Source: Hericium rajendrae | Lineage: Eukaryota > Basidiomycota > Agaricomycetes > Russulales > Hericiaceae | DNA: 64,000 bases | NCBI GenBank assembly: GCA_033439255.1 | Contig: CM065886.1 | Location: forward strand, 2,418,001 to 2,482,000 | Direction: 5' to 3' | Part shown: piece by piece, positions 42,696 through 54,291 of the stretch | Layout: the number at the start of each line of letters is the position of its first letter | Position numbering within the stretch: position 1 is the stretch's first letter | The notes under the pieces: generated by a model | Databases searched by the model: none | Told to the model about the DNA's origin: nothing | Seen by the model: only the letters and a program-made list of their open reading frames with translations | Made by a program: the position numbers and the translations under genes

Positions 42696-44884
42696 TCACC
42701 GCAGCAGCGGCTTCTCCTTGATGAACAGGGACGACACGAGTGCGCACACGGACATGATGAGGGAGAAGTAGAACACGACGTGCACGGACTGCTCGTACGC
42801 GCCGCGCACGATGTCGCGCACCGCGGGGTCGAGCGTGTCGATTGCGTTGAGCGACTCGCGCACGCGGCGGACGATCTGCGGCGGGTCAGTGGGATGCAGG
42901 CGGAGGAAGGGGTGGAGCGCACCTCGTCGACGTCCTGCCCTGCGAGGCGCGCGCGGAGCACGCGGCGGAGGGTGTGTTGTAGCATGGTGCTGCTGACCGC
43001 GAGGCCGGTTACTGAGCCCAGAGAGCGGAAGAGGTAGGAGACTGGGGGGCGTGTTAGGATAGGGGAATGATATAAACATAGCTCTACTGACCTGCGGTAG
43101 CGACAGCCTGGTCTGTTGGGCCAGCGTGCGCGATGAGTGCGATGAGAGTCGTGGTTATACCGGCACCTGCGCATCATTCGTACATCAGACATGTGCGTAG
43201 AGATTATTTGTGTGAATATACGTACCATTACCGGTGCTCATCATCATGAGACCTGGACACAAGATGAGCGACGGTCTCGAAGTTATTGCGCGACGCAAAA
43301 CACACCTAGCTCCGTAAGCGGCAGCGAGTGTATTACGACGCCCGTCATAAGCGTCATAATCACAGCACCCACCACCATCGCAACATAGTTGATCACCGTC
43401 AGCGCATGGTACTTCCCCGTCGCCTGCATGATAAGCCCGCTCGACAAACTACCGACGACGCCCCCGAAGATCCCCGGCAGAAGCACCAGCCCGCCGTCGC
43501 GTGCAGTGCCGTCCCGCACGGCCTGCATGTACAAGGCGAGATAATATACGAACGACATGCTCCCCGCGACGCCGAAGAAGTTGCATAGGTAGCTCGCGAG
43601 CAGCATCGGGTTCGCGATGATACGCTTCGGCGCGAACGGCTCCTTTGCTATCTCCATCTCGATCACGGCGAAGAAAGCGAAGAAAGCGGCGAAGGTCCCG
43701 AGTGCGATGATGGTGTAGTGGTCTGTCCACGAGACGTTGCCGCCGCGGTCGAGCCCGAGGAGCAGCGCGGAGATGCTGATGATGAGCGCGACGGAACCTG
43801 CAAAGTCGACGCGCTTAAGACGAACGTGGAAGTCGGCAGCTTCGGGCTTTGGGAGTTTGAGCGCGATAGACACGGATGTGAATGCGAGAACGCAGATAGG
43901 AGCTTGGAATAGGAAGCCCCTATGAGGAAACATAAAGGTAATGCCCCGTGGAGAGTTTCAGCACGGTAACTTACCAGCGCCAGCCGATGCTGTCGGCAAG
44001 AATGCCACCAATGGGACCACCGCAGGCAGATCCAGTTGCCCATACAATATTAATGATACCTGGTTTTCGTCGTCGGCATCGAAGGACATAATTGACGGTC
44101 ATTATCTGAATGCCTACCTTGCCATGTTCCTCTCGAACGGAGAGGAACGATATCCGACATAATGATAGAGACAATCCTGGAGGTGATGTTTGAGTCCAAG
44201 GAGCAAATGAAAGACGAAAATGCGTACGTAGACATCCCTCCCCCACCTATGCCCGCAAAAGCGCGGGCAGCGATCAATTCGTTCATGTTACGAGCCAAAC
44301 CGCATAAGAGACACCCCACAGCGAAGATAACGTAGGCAAACAGAAGACATGGTTTGCGGCCGAAGATATCACTTAGCTTTCCATAGAGTGGTCTGAAAAG
44401 TACTGAGAATGGCGTATTCACACGCAAGTAGAGGACGTACTGGAAGCTCGTGGATGTGAGCATGTATCCTGTCGCTATCCAGCTGGTATTTTGCAATGCA
44501 TGCAGCTCGCTCCCAATGGCTGCAAACGAGGATGCTACGATGGTGTAGTCCATAGAAGCTAAGAATGTGCCAATCGCCATAGGCATAATCTAGCGGCAAG
44601 ATAGAGTATTAGCTGTACTGATGGCTTCAGGACAGACATTTTGACCAGATAAAAAAGACTCTTAACCGAGGGCGCACCGTACCCAGCTAGCGATAAGAAT
44701 GTGCTACACTCACCAGTGTTGCCAAACCCATGAAACTCTTTGTCGAGTCCGTGAAATCCTCTGACCCAGTTGATCCACTTTCGCTGGACTCCGTTTCTCG
44801 CACTTCTACATCGCCATTCTGGGGTATTTTGACACCCTTGGCCCCCCCATCTTCAGATAACAATGGTGTCGTTTCGTCCGACAT
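42696..44884 (-). CDS. MFS transporter 2, Fnx1/Vba vacuolar amino-acid type
   Basis: Ten exons: 44884-44714, 44589-44441, 44392-44228, 44176-44118, 44059-43975, 43919-43306, 43252-43226, 43166-43092, 43041-42923, 42875-42696; 547 aa. It starts MSDETTPLLSEDGG, a di-leucine-bearing head common in vacuolar transporters. Then follow [86 protein letters not shown] and GPIGGILADSIGWRW. This set is characteristic of the 14-TM Fnx1/Vba group that moves basic amino acids into the vacuole; a multidrug role is also possible. Intron 1 is 124 nt, longer than the others. Exon 7 is only 27 nt. Confidence 0.88.
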
Positions 44885-45263
44885 AATGTTTGAAGTCGAC
44901 GTCTTCCACCAGGGTCCAGAAGATCAGTAGCGCGTCAGACACGGTCTGCCGAGTCGTTCTGACGACAACTCTCGACACCAGCTCACAGAATACACTGCCC
45001 TATGGGAGTCAGTAGAAACGTCAAGGTGGAAGTAGTCCGGCAACGTAACCCGAGTTAACTCGAGACATGCTTCGGCGAGCGGAAGTCCTTAGAATTCCGC
45101 AATCTGACGTGACTTAGCAGGGCCGGCAAAACCCGGCCCGGACTCCCACAACATACCGAACGGCCAAAAACATGTTTGTCCATTCCTTCCAAACTCTAAT
45201 AGCCATTGGATGCATGTGTAGTCTCAGTATGCTGAACAAATCATTTCGATAGAACTTTGACTA
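44885..45263. other. Intergenic
   Basis: Promoter of MFS transporter 2 and 3' end of the P450 gene; no other feature seen. Confidence 0.5.
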
Positions 45264-47508
45264 TCAGACTACAACCCTCGGTTTCTCGACCCAAGCACCC
45301 TGCGCTTGTTTGAATGCGGCTGCTCCCTCGGCCGACAGTTCATGCTCGAACTGCTCGAAGTGCTCAAAGGTTCCCCGAGCATCCGCAAATTCGTCTTCGA
45401 TGACTGCGGCATGCTCCGCGCTCCGCACGCGGATGTCGCACACGAATGGAAGCGGCGTGAGTGCCATCCCCTGCCTACGCTAAGCTGAACATGCGCAGGC
45501 AAATAAAAAAGGGACAAACCTTCGCGTAGTTGTCCATATCAACTGCGATAGGTTTCTGGGTGACAGGGTCGATCGAAGGGCGGAATTCGAATGCCCAGAG
45601 TAAGTTCACGACGTTGAGAGCCTGGAAGATCCGTGTCAGCTGTGGATCGATCGTCACTGGCGCCACGCACAATAGATGCCTCTGCGAGCCGGATGCCGAC
45701 GCAGAGACGCTATGCAGGACATCAGGATTTTCTTCAGAAGTCATAATGATGGAGCTCGCTGACCCTGCCAAACCCGAACGCCATCTCGTTCCGGCGCCCC
45801 GTATCATCTGCGCCCGGCTTCGTCCCAAACTCCGATCTCAAAAAGCGTCCAGGATCGAACGTGTCTGGCTCCTCGAAGGCATGGGGGTCGTGGTTGATGG
45901 CCCCTGGACGATGACACGTATTAAGATCGTGTCCCAGTGGTCAGAATGAGGGACCCACATAGGTTCACAATGATCATGGTATCTTTCGGGATCAAGTACC
46001 CTGCTACCTACAGCAGGACAAGTGGTCAGGGATACATTCGGCGTAGCAGGCATACTCAGAACCTACCATCTCGTCCTCTGTAGAATAATGGGGCACGCCC
46101 ATCTGGACTGGAGGCCTCAATCTGAAGACCTTGGTCCAGAGACGTCAGACAGCGTATACAGAGCAAATACGTCCATAGGCTGACCTCCTTGATTATAGCT
46201 TGCACATACGGCAGCCGATCAATATCACCTAGAACCGGCGCACTACCGCTTCCGAGGACTTGATCAATTTCCAGCCGCGCTGTGGCCTGAACTTCGGGAT
46301 GATTGACCATGAACGCGATGAAGGTGAGCAGGAACGTCGCAGTCGTCTCGGAGCCCGCCTCGAGCAGCGCGCCGCACAGATACCTGCACTCGTCAGCTTT
46401 CCATTCCCACAACAGAACAGAACACAAACCCGATCATCTCGCGATCTGCACCATGCCAATCATACTTATCCAGCACGCTCTCCAAGAAGCAGCCATTGCG
46501 CCTATCCGCCGCGATGCGTTCCACCGACCGCTCGATCGAGCCGAAGTACAGCTCGCGCTGCATCGCCCGGAGCTCCGCGCACCGCGTCTTCCACGGCGCC
46601 CAGCGCTCGGGCACGTATTTCAGCAGCGGGACGAGGTCGACGGGCGGGTGCGCGCCGACCTCGAGCAGCGCGGCGAGCTTGTGGACGGCCGCGAAGAACG
46701 CGGGAATTGCGGGGCTGGAGGAGCGCGGCGAGCGCGTGCCGACTAGCACGGAGGTGATCACGGAGTTGCTATACCGCTCGATGTGGTCGAAGAAGTGCTA
46801 TGGTTCGGAAAGCCATGTCAGTCTGTGGAATTTGGAGAACGAAGGGGTGTAGTGCTGACTTGGGGATCTTTGAGGAAGTCGTGCATGACTTGTGTCGCCT
46901 CCGCGGCCTGGATTGGAAGATTCCGGGCACAGGCAGATTCGGTCAGAATTTCAGTGACGGCAATGCGCCGAACGCGTTTCCATTCTGGCGCTGTGTAGGA
47001 TGTCAGGGTTGGAACTGGCCCATATTAAAGCCAACGCACTATTGGGCATGAGGACCAGATGTCGACCTCCCGTGATAAGGTCGTCGAAATGCAGTGGGGG
47101 GCGGCTAGACGTGGATGCGCTCCGAACCTCAAGCAGTTCTCTCGAGATGCGCGGATCGGAGATGACGACGATAGTTCCAGGGCCCATTTTCAACTAACTT
47201 CTGTTTAGCAAATCGTATAATTGGATCCAAGATGCAGCTCACCGAAAAAATGCCGCCGTACTGCTTCGCCCATTCTGTAAACCTGTCGTTTGTTGAATAT
47301 GTCGAGTGCACGCCGCGATGCGACTGTAGAACGCATACCTAATGTGTGGATATTCCCTGGGAAACTGGAGGATGTTTCCGAGAATAGGCGTGGTCGGCGG
47401 GCCAGGTGGAAGTCCGCGCTCTCTCCTGCCAATGCGGCATATGCGTAGAAGGAAAACGGGCACGACGACGCAGACGAAAAGCCAGCACACTTGAGTACTA
47501 GCAGACAT
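45264..47508 (-). CDS. Cytochrome P450 monooxygenase
   Basis: Twelve exons: 47508-47339, 47282-47243, 47193-47040, 46990-46860, 46797-46430, 46383-46185, 46129-46067, 46007-45959, 45903-45764, 45709-45671, 45621-45520, 45470-45264; 553 aa, phases consistent throughout. Membrane anchor (WLFVCVVVPVFLLRICRI), then PPGPPTTPILGN hinge, I-helix EAGSETT (296-302), ExxR with Glu354 and Arg357, FDPGRF, and heme loop FGFGRRLCVG with Cys441. Fungal class II enzymes of this kind sit in the ER and need a P450 reductase. The overall look is of basidiomycete O-methylsterigmatocystin-oxidoreductase-like P450s; the substrate is unknown. Exon 10 (39 nt) and exon 2 (40 nt) are very small. MFS exporters lie just downstream. 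Confidence 0.93.
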
Positions 47509-48098
47509 CTCGTATGCGAACGAGGTGATACTGTACTGGCAAGCAGCAATCCGTATTTAACGACATCCTTCTGGCAGCGGCAGCTATACCAGGTGACTGA
47601 GCGGGGACTTCGAAGAAAGAGCAACTGTCTTCTATGTGAGCTCAGCGCCCGAGACAGAAAAATTTCTTGCTTGAAACATGTCTCACCAAACCAGAACTAC
47701 ACATATACGGCATCAACCGAGCCCTGGACGCAGTGCCGACGAGCAATCGAGGAGCATGATGATGAAGGGAAGACACTTGCGTGAATTCTCGCTCGTGAAA
47801 ACACCTGTGCTGCCGTCAAGATCAGGTCAAATTTCAGCATACCGAGATAGTGCGGCACACGCGTCGACGGTCTTCGCAGAAGCAGAAAGATCGCCGAGAG
47901 TAAGATCAGTTCCATCGCAAGTTTCCATCCGCTGAGCGCGTGCGGTGTGTCGGAAGGTAATGTGGTATTGCAATTGATGAAGCAATCATTCTCGATTCAT
48001 GCTGTTCACCTATTTCTCCTACCGTCTTTTCGATAGACATGCTGCATTATCAACGCAGATCATGATTAGGGTAATATGAGTAAGACCTATAAGCTGGG
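47509..48098. other. Intergenic: P450 promoter side
   Basis: No gene seen. A TTAAATAC element lies on the minus strand near 47552-47560, roughly 50 bp before the P450 start. Confidence 0.5.
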
Positions 48099-50017
48099 TC
48101 AGGTAGAATCAGTGTCATTACCGGCACTACCTGTCTCTTCGCTCCCATCATCCTCCAGGTCAGACTCGTCCTCCATCCTATAAAGACCTTCACTTTTGTC
48201 CCAAACAACGTCCTGTACAGGTGCGGCCTGCAATTCACGCACATGTCTCTCCCCGATAGAGCATCTCCAGATGCAGAGCCTTGCTAACCTCCCGTCCACT
48301 TCGTCGACATTGCTGCCGCCGCCAGCGTCACCGATCGCATTCCGAATCCAGTCTGCACGCTGTCGCAGCATAATCATGAAGTCGTCGATAAACCGTGTGC
48401 TGTCACTGCCAGTGTGTACCAGAAAGTTGAGGTCGGAAATTGTGAGTGATCGTAAGTTCGTTGAGAACAATTGATCTGGCGTTAGACGTGTTCCAGTAGT
48501 CACTAGGCTGCCGTCAACGGGGAGGACAAGCGCCTTGCAAAAGCGCACTGCAATCTCCCCTTCTACGTCAACATGCTCGATTGCTTTGCATCTCCCAAAC
48601 ATGTTGATCCAGCACATAGCTGACCAGCCAGCTTGCTGTCCGTGGATGTAGAGGTCACGTATGGTGTTCAAGGGGAGGGCTTGACACAGCGCTTCCAGCG
48701 GGAAATCTGATTGTAGAGGAAAACCAAGACTCAAGTCGGACTCGTTGTTGTAGAGCATATGGGCAGGGATATCTCCATGCACAGACTTCCGCCAAAGTTT
48801 GATGGCAACCGATTTGCCGCTGCCGGTAGGTTCGGAGCAAAAGAGAATCAGGAGAGTCTGAAAAAAAGGTTCTTCTGTGCCCTGAGAATAGGCCTCGAGG
48901 AAGGGAAGGAAATCGTCAATGGGTCGCTGCAAGCCTTGGACGCAATGGAGTTTAAGTTTACAGGAAGACGGGATCCTGAGATACTTGGCGATGTTGATGC
49001 ACCCCGCCGGTGTGCCAAATATGGTCAGCTGTCCCAAGCAAGATAACGTCGTAACGTTCGTGCGTGTGGAACTTTTCTGAGTCCTCCGCGGAAGGCAATG
49101 CTGCAGATGAAGCGTCTCCAATCGAGGCATCCTTGCGAGAGCGTCAAAGAAATGGTCATATTGCAGATCGTGGAGTTCATATCTGTCGTCACGATGGAGG
49201 CGAATCCACAGACTCGTCAAATTGGTGAAGATAGGCGAAGACCATGGAAGCACGACTCCGTCCAAATGCACCTGACGAAGCATTGGGGTATTCCCGGAAA
49301 ATATGTTCCCCGGTAACATGGCACTTCCATGAGACATGGCTATTACGTTCAGATCCAGAGATGAGAGAATGGTAGCTGGTGAAGCGAACAGCCGTGATGT
49401 TGCATCGTTTAGAATGTTGCCTCTCGTGAGAAGGGAAAGGGAAAGGTGGCGAATATGATACAGATGTTCTGATATGAGGCCTACATCATCTGGCACAAAG
49501 TGCGGCAGGGACAGTGTCAGCGGCGTTGATTTAGCGCGAGACAACAATACCATTCGCCACTCGGCACCAAGTCTGGGATTGATATCTCCCCATAGGCTGG
49601 GGAACTGCACGGCCACGTCACGCCAGTGCTTGCAAACATGTGTCAAGTAGATCCAGCCAAGGGGCCGGGGACTCGTACGACTATCTGGTGCCACGGGCAT
49701 TATTGCGGCGCCAAACTGAAATATGCGAGCAAGAAGCTCTGGGGGAAGGATTGATATGAGAGACAGGGCATTACGGCGCGTGCGCAGGTGGCACATTGCC
49801 CGGTGCATAACATGGAGTTCTTCGTCAACTGTTCGACGAGCATGTTCAACGGCCTGTGTCGAGTCGAGAGGTGACACGTTCTGGACGTGGGCGATGCGAG
49901 GTTGGACAAACCGGGACCAAAATTCATCCGCTCTAGACACAGACACCAATGAGACAATATGTAGCAATGAGGATGTATTACGAACTTCAGGTTCGTAGAC
50001 TCGGATGCTCTTGCCAT
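48099..50017 (-). CDS. F-box protein with LRR-like region 1
   Basis: Two exons: 50017-49986 and 49932-48099 (53-nt intron); 621 aa. The long frame alone begins only with TTG; splicing from ATG 50017 (MARASESTNLK then ADEFWSRF) supplies a proper start in phase. A helix (residues ~35-65) leads into the F-box at ~69-115: SLISILPPELLARIFQFG ... WIYLTHVCKHWRDVAVQFPSLWG. Irregular leucine-rich segments follow (LTLSLPHFV, LYHIRHLSLSLL, LSSLDLNVIAMS, LETLHLQHC). The acidic tail is ESDLEDDGSEETGS. F-box proteins recruit targets to SCF ubiquitin ligases; Agaricomycetes have hundreds, and the target is unknown. Confidence 0.85.
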
Positions 50018-50442
50018 CGCCACGTCGTCCACAGTCTCTTGTCAACGACTGACGACTTCGAGGAACTCGGGCGCCTGGTAATAAGTATGAGGACTTGAAT
50101 GGCTAGACGTTGGATAAATCAGTGTTCACTCTTCAGATCCAACTATGCACGCTCACATACAAGGAGTAGAATGACTTGTGCACGAATCGAATCGTGTCTT
50201 GATGTCGTGGGCCACTGTCAACAATATGTAGGCGGCTTGCGACGCTCGCTCATGCAAGTCACGGCCAAAACACCGACAAACAGATACATTGATGTTGTAT
50301 GATGTATCGATGAATGGTAAGCATTAATCACGATTACAATGATAGCAATTGCAGAACAAGGAAAGCTAAATATTCAAAGGGACGGGAGTAAACGAAAATG
50401 ACCACATGTCTCAAGATAAGTCCATATCACTACTAAGTAGTA
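50018..50442. other. Intergenic
   Basis: Between two minus-strand F-box genes; nothing recognised. Confidence 0.5.
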
Positions 50443-51996
50443 CTAGGCTTTTACGCACTTCCAAACCGCCTTCCGCGTCAGCATCTTGAGATCCCTGAGT
50501 TCCGCAATCAAGAACCACTCGCCCTGAAGCCGGGCTTGCACCTCAACGCCACTCGCCCATCGCAGCTCCAAGACAATGGCAAGGGACTCGAAGCAGAGAG
50601 GATCAACCGTAGGGACAAGCGCGTCTGCAGGATGGTACAATTGCAGCGTGCAAAGATATGGGCAGAGCAGACACAGATCCTGCACCCCACGGAGTCGTGG
50701 TGTGGCATCTACTTCGCTGAATGTCTCGTAGGGAATCGTCATAGAGAGATCCCGCACGAAGTTGTGCCACGCGCACGCCCGGAGATGGATGTCTGATGCC
50801 GCGTTGAAGAATGAAAGGATCGGGGACCACGCGATGTACGCGCGCCGCCCTAGGCGTAGGTCCAGCTGGAAGACCGCATGCAGATCTAGAAGAGCCAGGA
50901 GCTGGATGACGCCGTCTGTGTCTACGTGTTCGGTCCAATGCGTATTGATGACCATCAGTGTAAGGCATCCTGGCAACAGCCGGAAATCCTGTCCAGGAGA
51001 GATGATGTAGGGGGAGGCGTGGATGAAATTTCCCGACACGTTGCAAGACAGGGTACATTCCTTGAAATAATGAGGGTCGGAGATACCACCTGGATGCTTG
51101 GGAAAGGAAGAAAGGGGGCTGACAGCCTCCGATAGTGTCTCGCAGCTACATTGCAGCTCTACAGCGGAAGTCTCGGGAAGGGAAAGTCGCTCGGTGAATA
51201 GCGCGCATTGAAGCAAGGTGCGACCCGAGAACTGAAATGTCTTCAATTCAGAAAGGTGCGCAATGTCGTCAGAATCACCGCCGTTCAAGTCGGTGATCCA
51301 GTCCCAGAGGGCGAGCGTGCGGAGAAATGGCGTACGTTTGAGTACCCCGATCATCTTGTTGATCGTGTATGCTCCCGAGGCCACCACAAAGCCTCTATCG
51401 AGTGACAGAACGGTAAGATTGGCAGTGAACAGCGATGGAGATGGTGGGACGAAGACGCTGCAGAGCTCTAACAATTGTAACCGACATACACTCGAGAAAA
51501 GCGTCCCGGTATCTAACCAAGCCTGCCGCATGCTGCGGATATCAAGGGATAGCGCCGTCAGGAGGTGCGTGGCAGAAGAAGGATAGGCGTCGCTTAGGAA
51601 TTGATCGACCAGTCGGCCGTACAGTCGCAACGTCCTGATTCGGTAGAGGTTGTTACAAATGAGGCGCGAGAGCATGGCATCGGCTGGTGTAGGCTTGACA
51701 TAGTGATCCCGCAAATCTACCTGATTTATCACATCAATTACGGCATCGCGCGATCGTTCGAACATGATCTTTGCTTGGCGATAGCTGAAAATTTGGATGT
51801 AGCACCAGAGGGTGGCCGAATTCAGGATGACTTCACGCCAAGCACGGCAGACCAAGGAGTTGTGAAGCCATTGGTCGAATCTGCCGTATCCATCCAGCTG
51901 TACCAGGTAATCCTGGAGGAACTTGAGGATCAGTGCAAGGAGTTCATCGGGGAGGCGAGATATCGGAGACTGGAGACTAGGAGGTTGAAGCGGTTC
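50443..51996 (-). CDS. F-box protein 2, 5' end unresolved
   Basis: The frame is open from an acceptor-like TTTAG (after a CTGAC branch) at 51997 to a stop at 50443, 517 codons. It contains LQSPISRLPDELLALILKFLQD (F-box helix 1), then VCRAWREVILNSATLWCYI, and many Leu-rich segments (ATHLLTALSLDIRS, CRLQLLELCSVF, LTVLSLDRGFV). No in-frame ATG precedes the F-box in this exon. An upstream exon ending at GTAAGT near 52084 is plausible, but I cannot find its ATG in phase. Either a short first exon is hidden or the gene has lost its start. The nearest internal ATG would delete the F-box. Confidence 0.65.
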   Translation of the reverse strand, partial: EPLQPPSLQSPISRLPDELLALILKFLQDYLVQLDGYGRFDQWLHNSLVCRAWREVILNSATLWCYIQIFSYRQAKIMFERSRDAVIDVINQVDLRDHYVKPTPADAMLSRLICNNLYRIRTLRLYGRLVDQFLSDAYPSSATHLLTALSLDIRSMRQAWLDTGTLFSSVCRLQLLELCSVFVPPSPSLFTANLTVLSLDRGFVVASGAYTINKMIGVLKRTPFLRTLALWDWITDLNGGDSDDIAHLSELKTFQFSGRTLLQCALFTERLSLPETSAVELQCSCETLSEAVSPLSSFPKHPGGISDPHYFKECTLSCNVSGNFIHASPYIISPGQDFRLLPGCLTLMVINTHWTEHVDTDGVIQLLALLDLHAVFQLDLRLGRRAYIAWSPILSFFNAASDIHLRACAWHNFVRDLSMTIPYETFSEVDATPRLRGVQDLCLLCPYLCTLQLYHPADALVPTVDPLCFESLAIVLELRWASGVEVQARLQGEWFLIAELRDLKMLTRKAVWKCVKA

Positions 51997-53012
51997 CTAA
52001 ATTTGAGTCGGTCAGATGATTCTTCCAATAACAAGAGAAGTATGCACTTAGTCCTGGTAGTAGATCTTCTGGACAGTACTTACATAGACGACGCTCTTCG
52101 CAGAACTAACACATATAGCACATCAGATAAACATGTCTCAATCTCTAATTGACGGTAATAGACCCACAGGAAACCCGAGATGGTAACTTCATAGCCAGTT
52201 CGAAAGGAAGCAGGTAGGAGCTAGTTGAAAGTCGCTGGAATCTCCGTCACTGAGAAAGGTGGTGTCAATAGGGGTTGTGTTGGTTCTAATGGTCGAGGGA
52301 GTGAAGAGCTTGCCGCGGCGCTAGAATCCGGAAAGTTATTATAATCCGTGCAGGCTATACATAATGCAGCGCTTTCAACGATACATAGCCTACGATAGCT
52401 TTCAATAATAGCCTACGATAGCACGACTCGAATATTTGCACGTACCTGTATCGTTGAACAAGCTATATTCTGATGGTCTAGCAGATTATCTGGAACAGTC
52501 ACTTGCAAGAACGGGGAAAGAGCCACACGAGAAAAGCGAAGTTCTTCCGGGGATCAAAGATATCATATATCATACCTGGGAGCTTTCTCGATCCGCCACT
52601 TCAAGATCAACATCTGAGGAGATATCTGTGCTGCTTACCTTGTTCTGAGCAAAAGCCGCCGTCGTGACCGTCGTATGCAAGGCGAATTCGATAGGCGCCC
52701 AACATGCGGTAGACGGAAAGCACCGGACCGGCCGCCCGCTACCACCTACTGTACAACTCAACTCCAAAATTCGATTTTACAAAGCACAACATCTAAACTG
52801 TAACCTTGAAAAGTTGTAATCGTCCACAACTATCATGACAGAATACAGTATAAATGTACACTGAACAACGAAGGTTCTATACCGCAGGTGAGAGACCTGG
52901 CCTGCTTCCTGCCCCGGCCGCCCCTTCCCATGACCATCCCGCTCACATGATACCACACGACCCACCATATAACCCAAAAAATCTAGTCAGAAAAACTTGA
53001 CAGCCATCCGCC
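51997..53012. other. Intergenic between divergent genes
   Basis: Promoters of F-box gene 2 (possible missing first exon near 52084-52150) and of the aldolase. Around 52370-52430 a short direct repeat (CTACGATAGC...) occurs twice. No other feature. Confidence 0.5.
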
Positions 53013-54068
53013 ATGACGTCCCACGCGCTCCTCACCGCCCTCAAAGCCTCCGCCCCCGCCTTCGGCGTCTGGCTCACGCTCCCGGGCGCACACGACGCGC
53101 GCCTCGTCGCCGCCTCGAGCCCGCACCTGTCCTGGGTCCTCATCGACTGCGAGCACGGCCTCACGTCGCTGCAGCCCGGCGCGGCGGACGCGATTCAGGC
53201 GATCGCGGGCACGGGCCCGCACGCACCGAGCGCACTCGTGCGCATTCCCGCGACTGCCGGCGCGCCCTCCGCGGGCTGGCAGATCAAGTACGCGCTCGAC
53301 GCGGGCGCGCGCGGTATCGTCGCGCCCATGGTGCGTGCCCTTCTCCCTCGTCCCGCGCGAGCGAGTTGACAGATGTGAGATACAGGTGAGCACCGCGGCG
53401 CAGGCGGCGAGCATCGTCGCGGAGAGCCGCTTCCCACCGCGCGGGCGGCGTGGGTTCGGCAGCCCGTTCACACACGGCATCTGGGGCATCAGCGCGACGG
53501 AGTATCTCCAAGGCGCGAACGACGCCGTACTCGTCATCGTGCAGATCGAGACGCGCGAGGCCGTGCAGAGTCTCGAGGCCATCGCGTCCGTCGACGGCGT
53601 TGGTACGCGCTGAGTTCTGGATTTATGGACGTGGTGTGCTGACCGCGCTTGGATCGTTAGATGTACTGTTTATCGGGCCATATGATCTTTCGATCTCGCT
53701 GGGCTATGAGCCGCCATCGCCCGACCCGCATCCTGACGTGGAAAAGGTGATCCAGCGCATCCGTGAGGTCGCCCACAAGGCGGGCAAGAAAGTGTATGTC
53801 GCATTATCATCCCCTTGCGTATCCTTCTAATATGTTCCAGTGCAATCTTTTGCACCTCGGGCGTGCAGTCAGCTAAACGGGCGCAGGAAGGGTTCGATAT
53901 GGTACGTATGCCACCAAGCGATCCTACATTTTATCTGACTCAGGTTGGCTGGCACAGATCAACGTCGTCGCCGACAGTGGGGCACTGAGCGCCGCGCTGG
54001 CCAGCGAACTCGCAACGGCGGCTGGACGGGAGAACGATTCCACCAAGAAGGGAATGAGCTACGCATGA
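53013..54068 (+). CDS. HpcH/HpaI-family aldolase
   Basis: Five exons: 53013-53330, 53386-53602, 53661-53793, 53841-53901, 53958-54068; 279 aa, close to the usual length. Class II metal-dependent pyruvate aldolases of this family split 4-hydroxy-2-oxo acids (the bacterial HpcH acts on 2,4-dihydroxyhept-2-enedioate). Visible motifs: FGVWLTLPGAH, WVLIDCEHG with catalytic His48, ARGIVAPMV, RGFGSPFTHGIWG, metal ligand Glu161 in VQIETREAV, metal ligand Asp187 in FIGPYDLSISLG, and the closing FCTSGVQSAKRAQEGFDM. The substrate in fungi is not established. It is convergent with the Rds1-like gene. Confidence 0.9.
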
Positions 54069-54291
54069 AACGCGCTGGCAAGCGGATTACCTTCGGATGT
54101 GATCTGGCTGACAGAACACGACAGAGCAGGCCGAGACTGAGAGAAAAGTGAAGTCATGAAATACCCAATGTAGAGATACGAAACAGGAATGGCTACATAC
54201 GTACTTACCACGTCCAGTATGCTAGGTCGCTACGACACACCACAAGTCATGCTGTCGCCACGAAACACTACGACCTCCGCATGTCAAGCCT

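Noticed and set aside
39221-47508. Secondary-metabolite gene cluster
   Set aside because: No polyketide synthase, NRPS, terpene cyclase or other backbone enzyme is present in the window.
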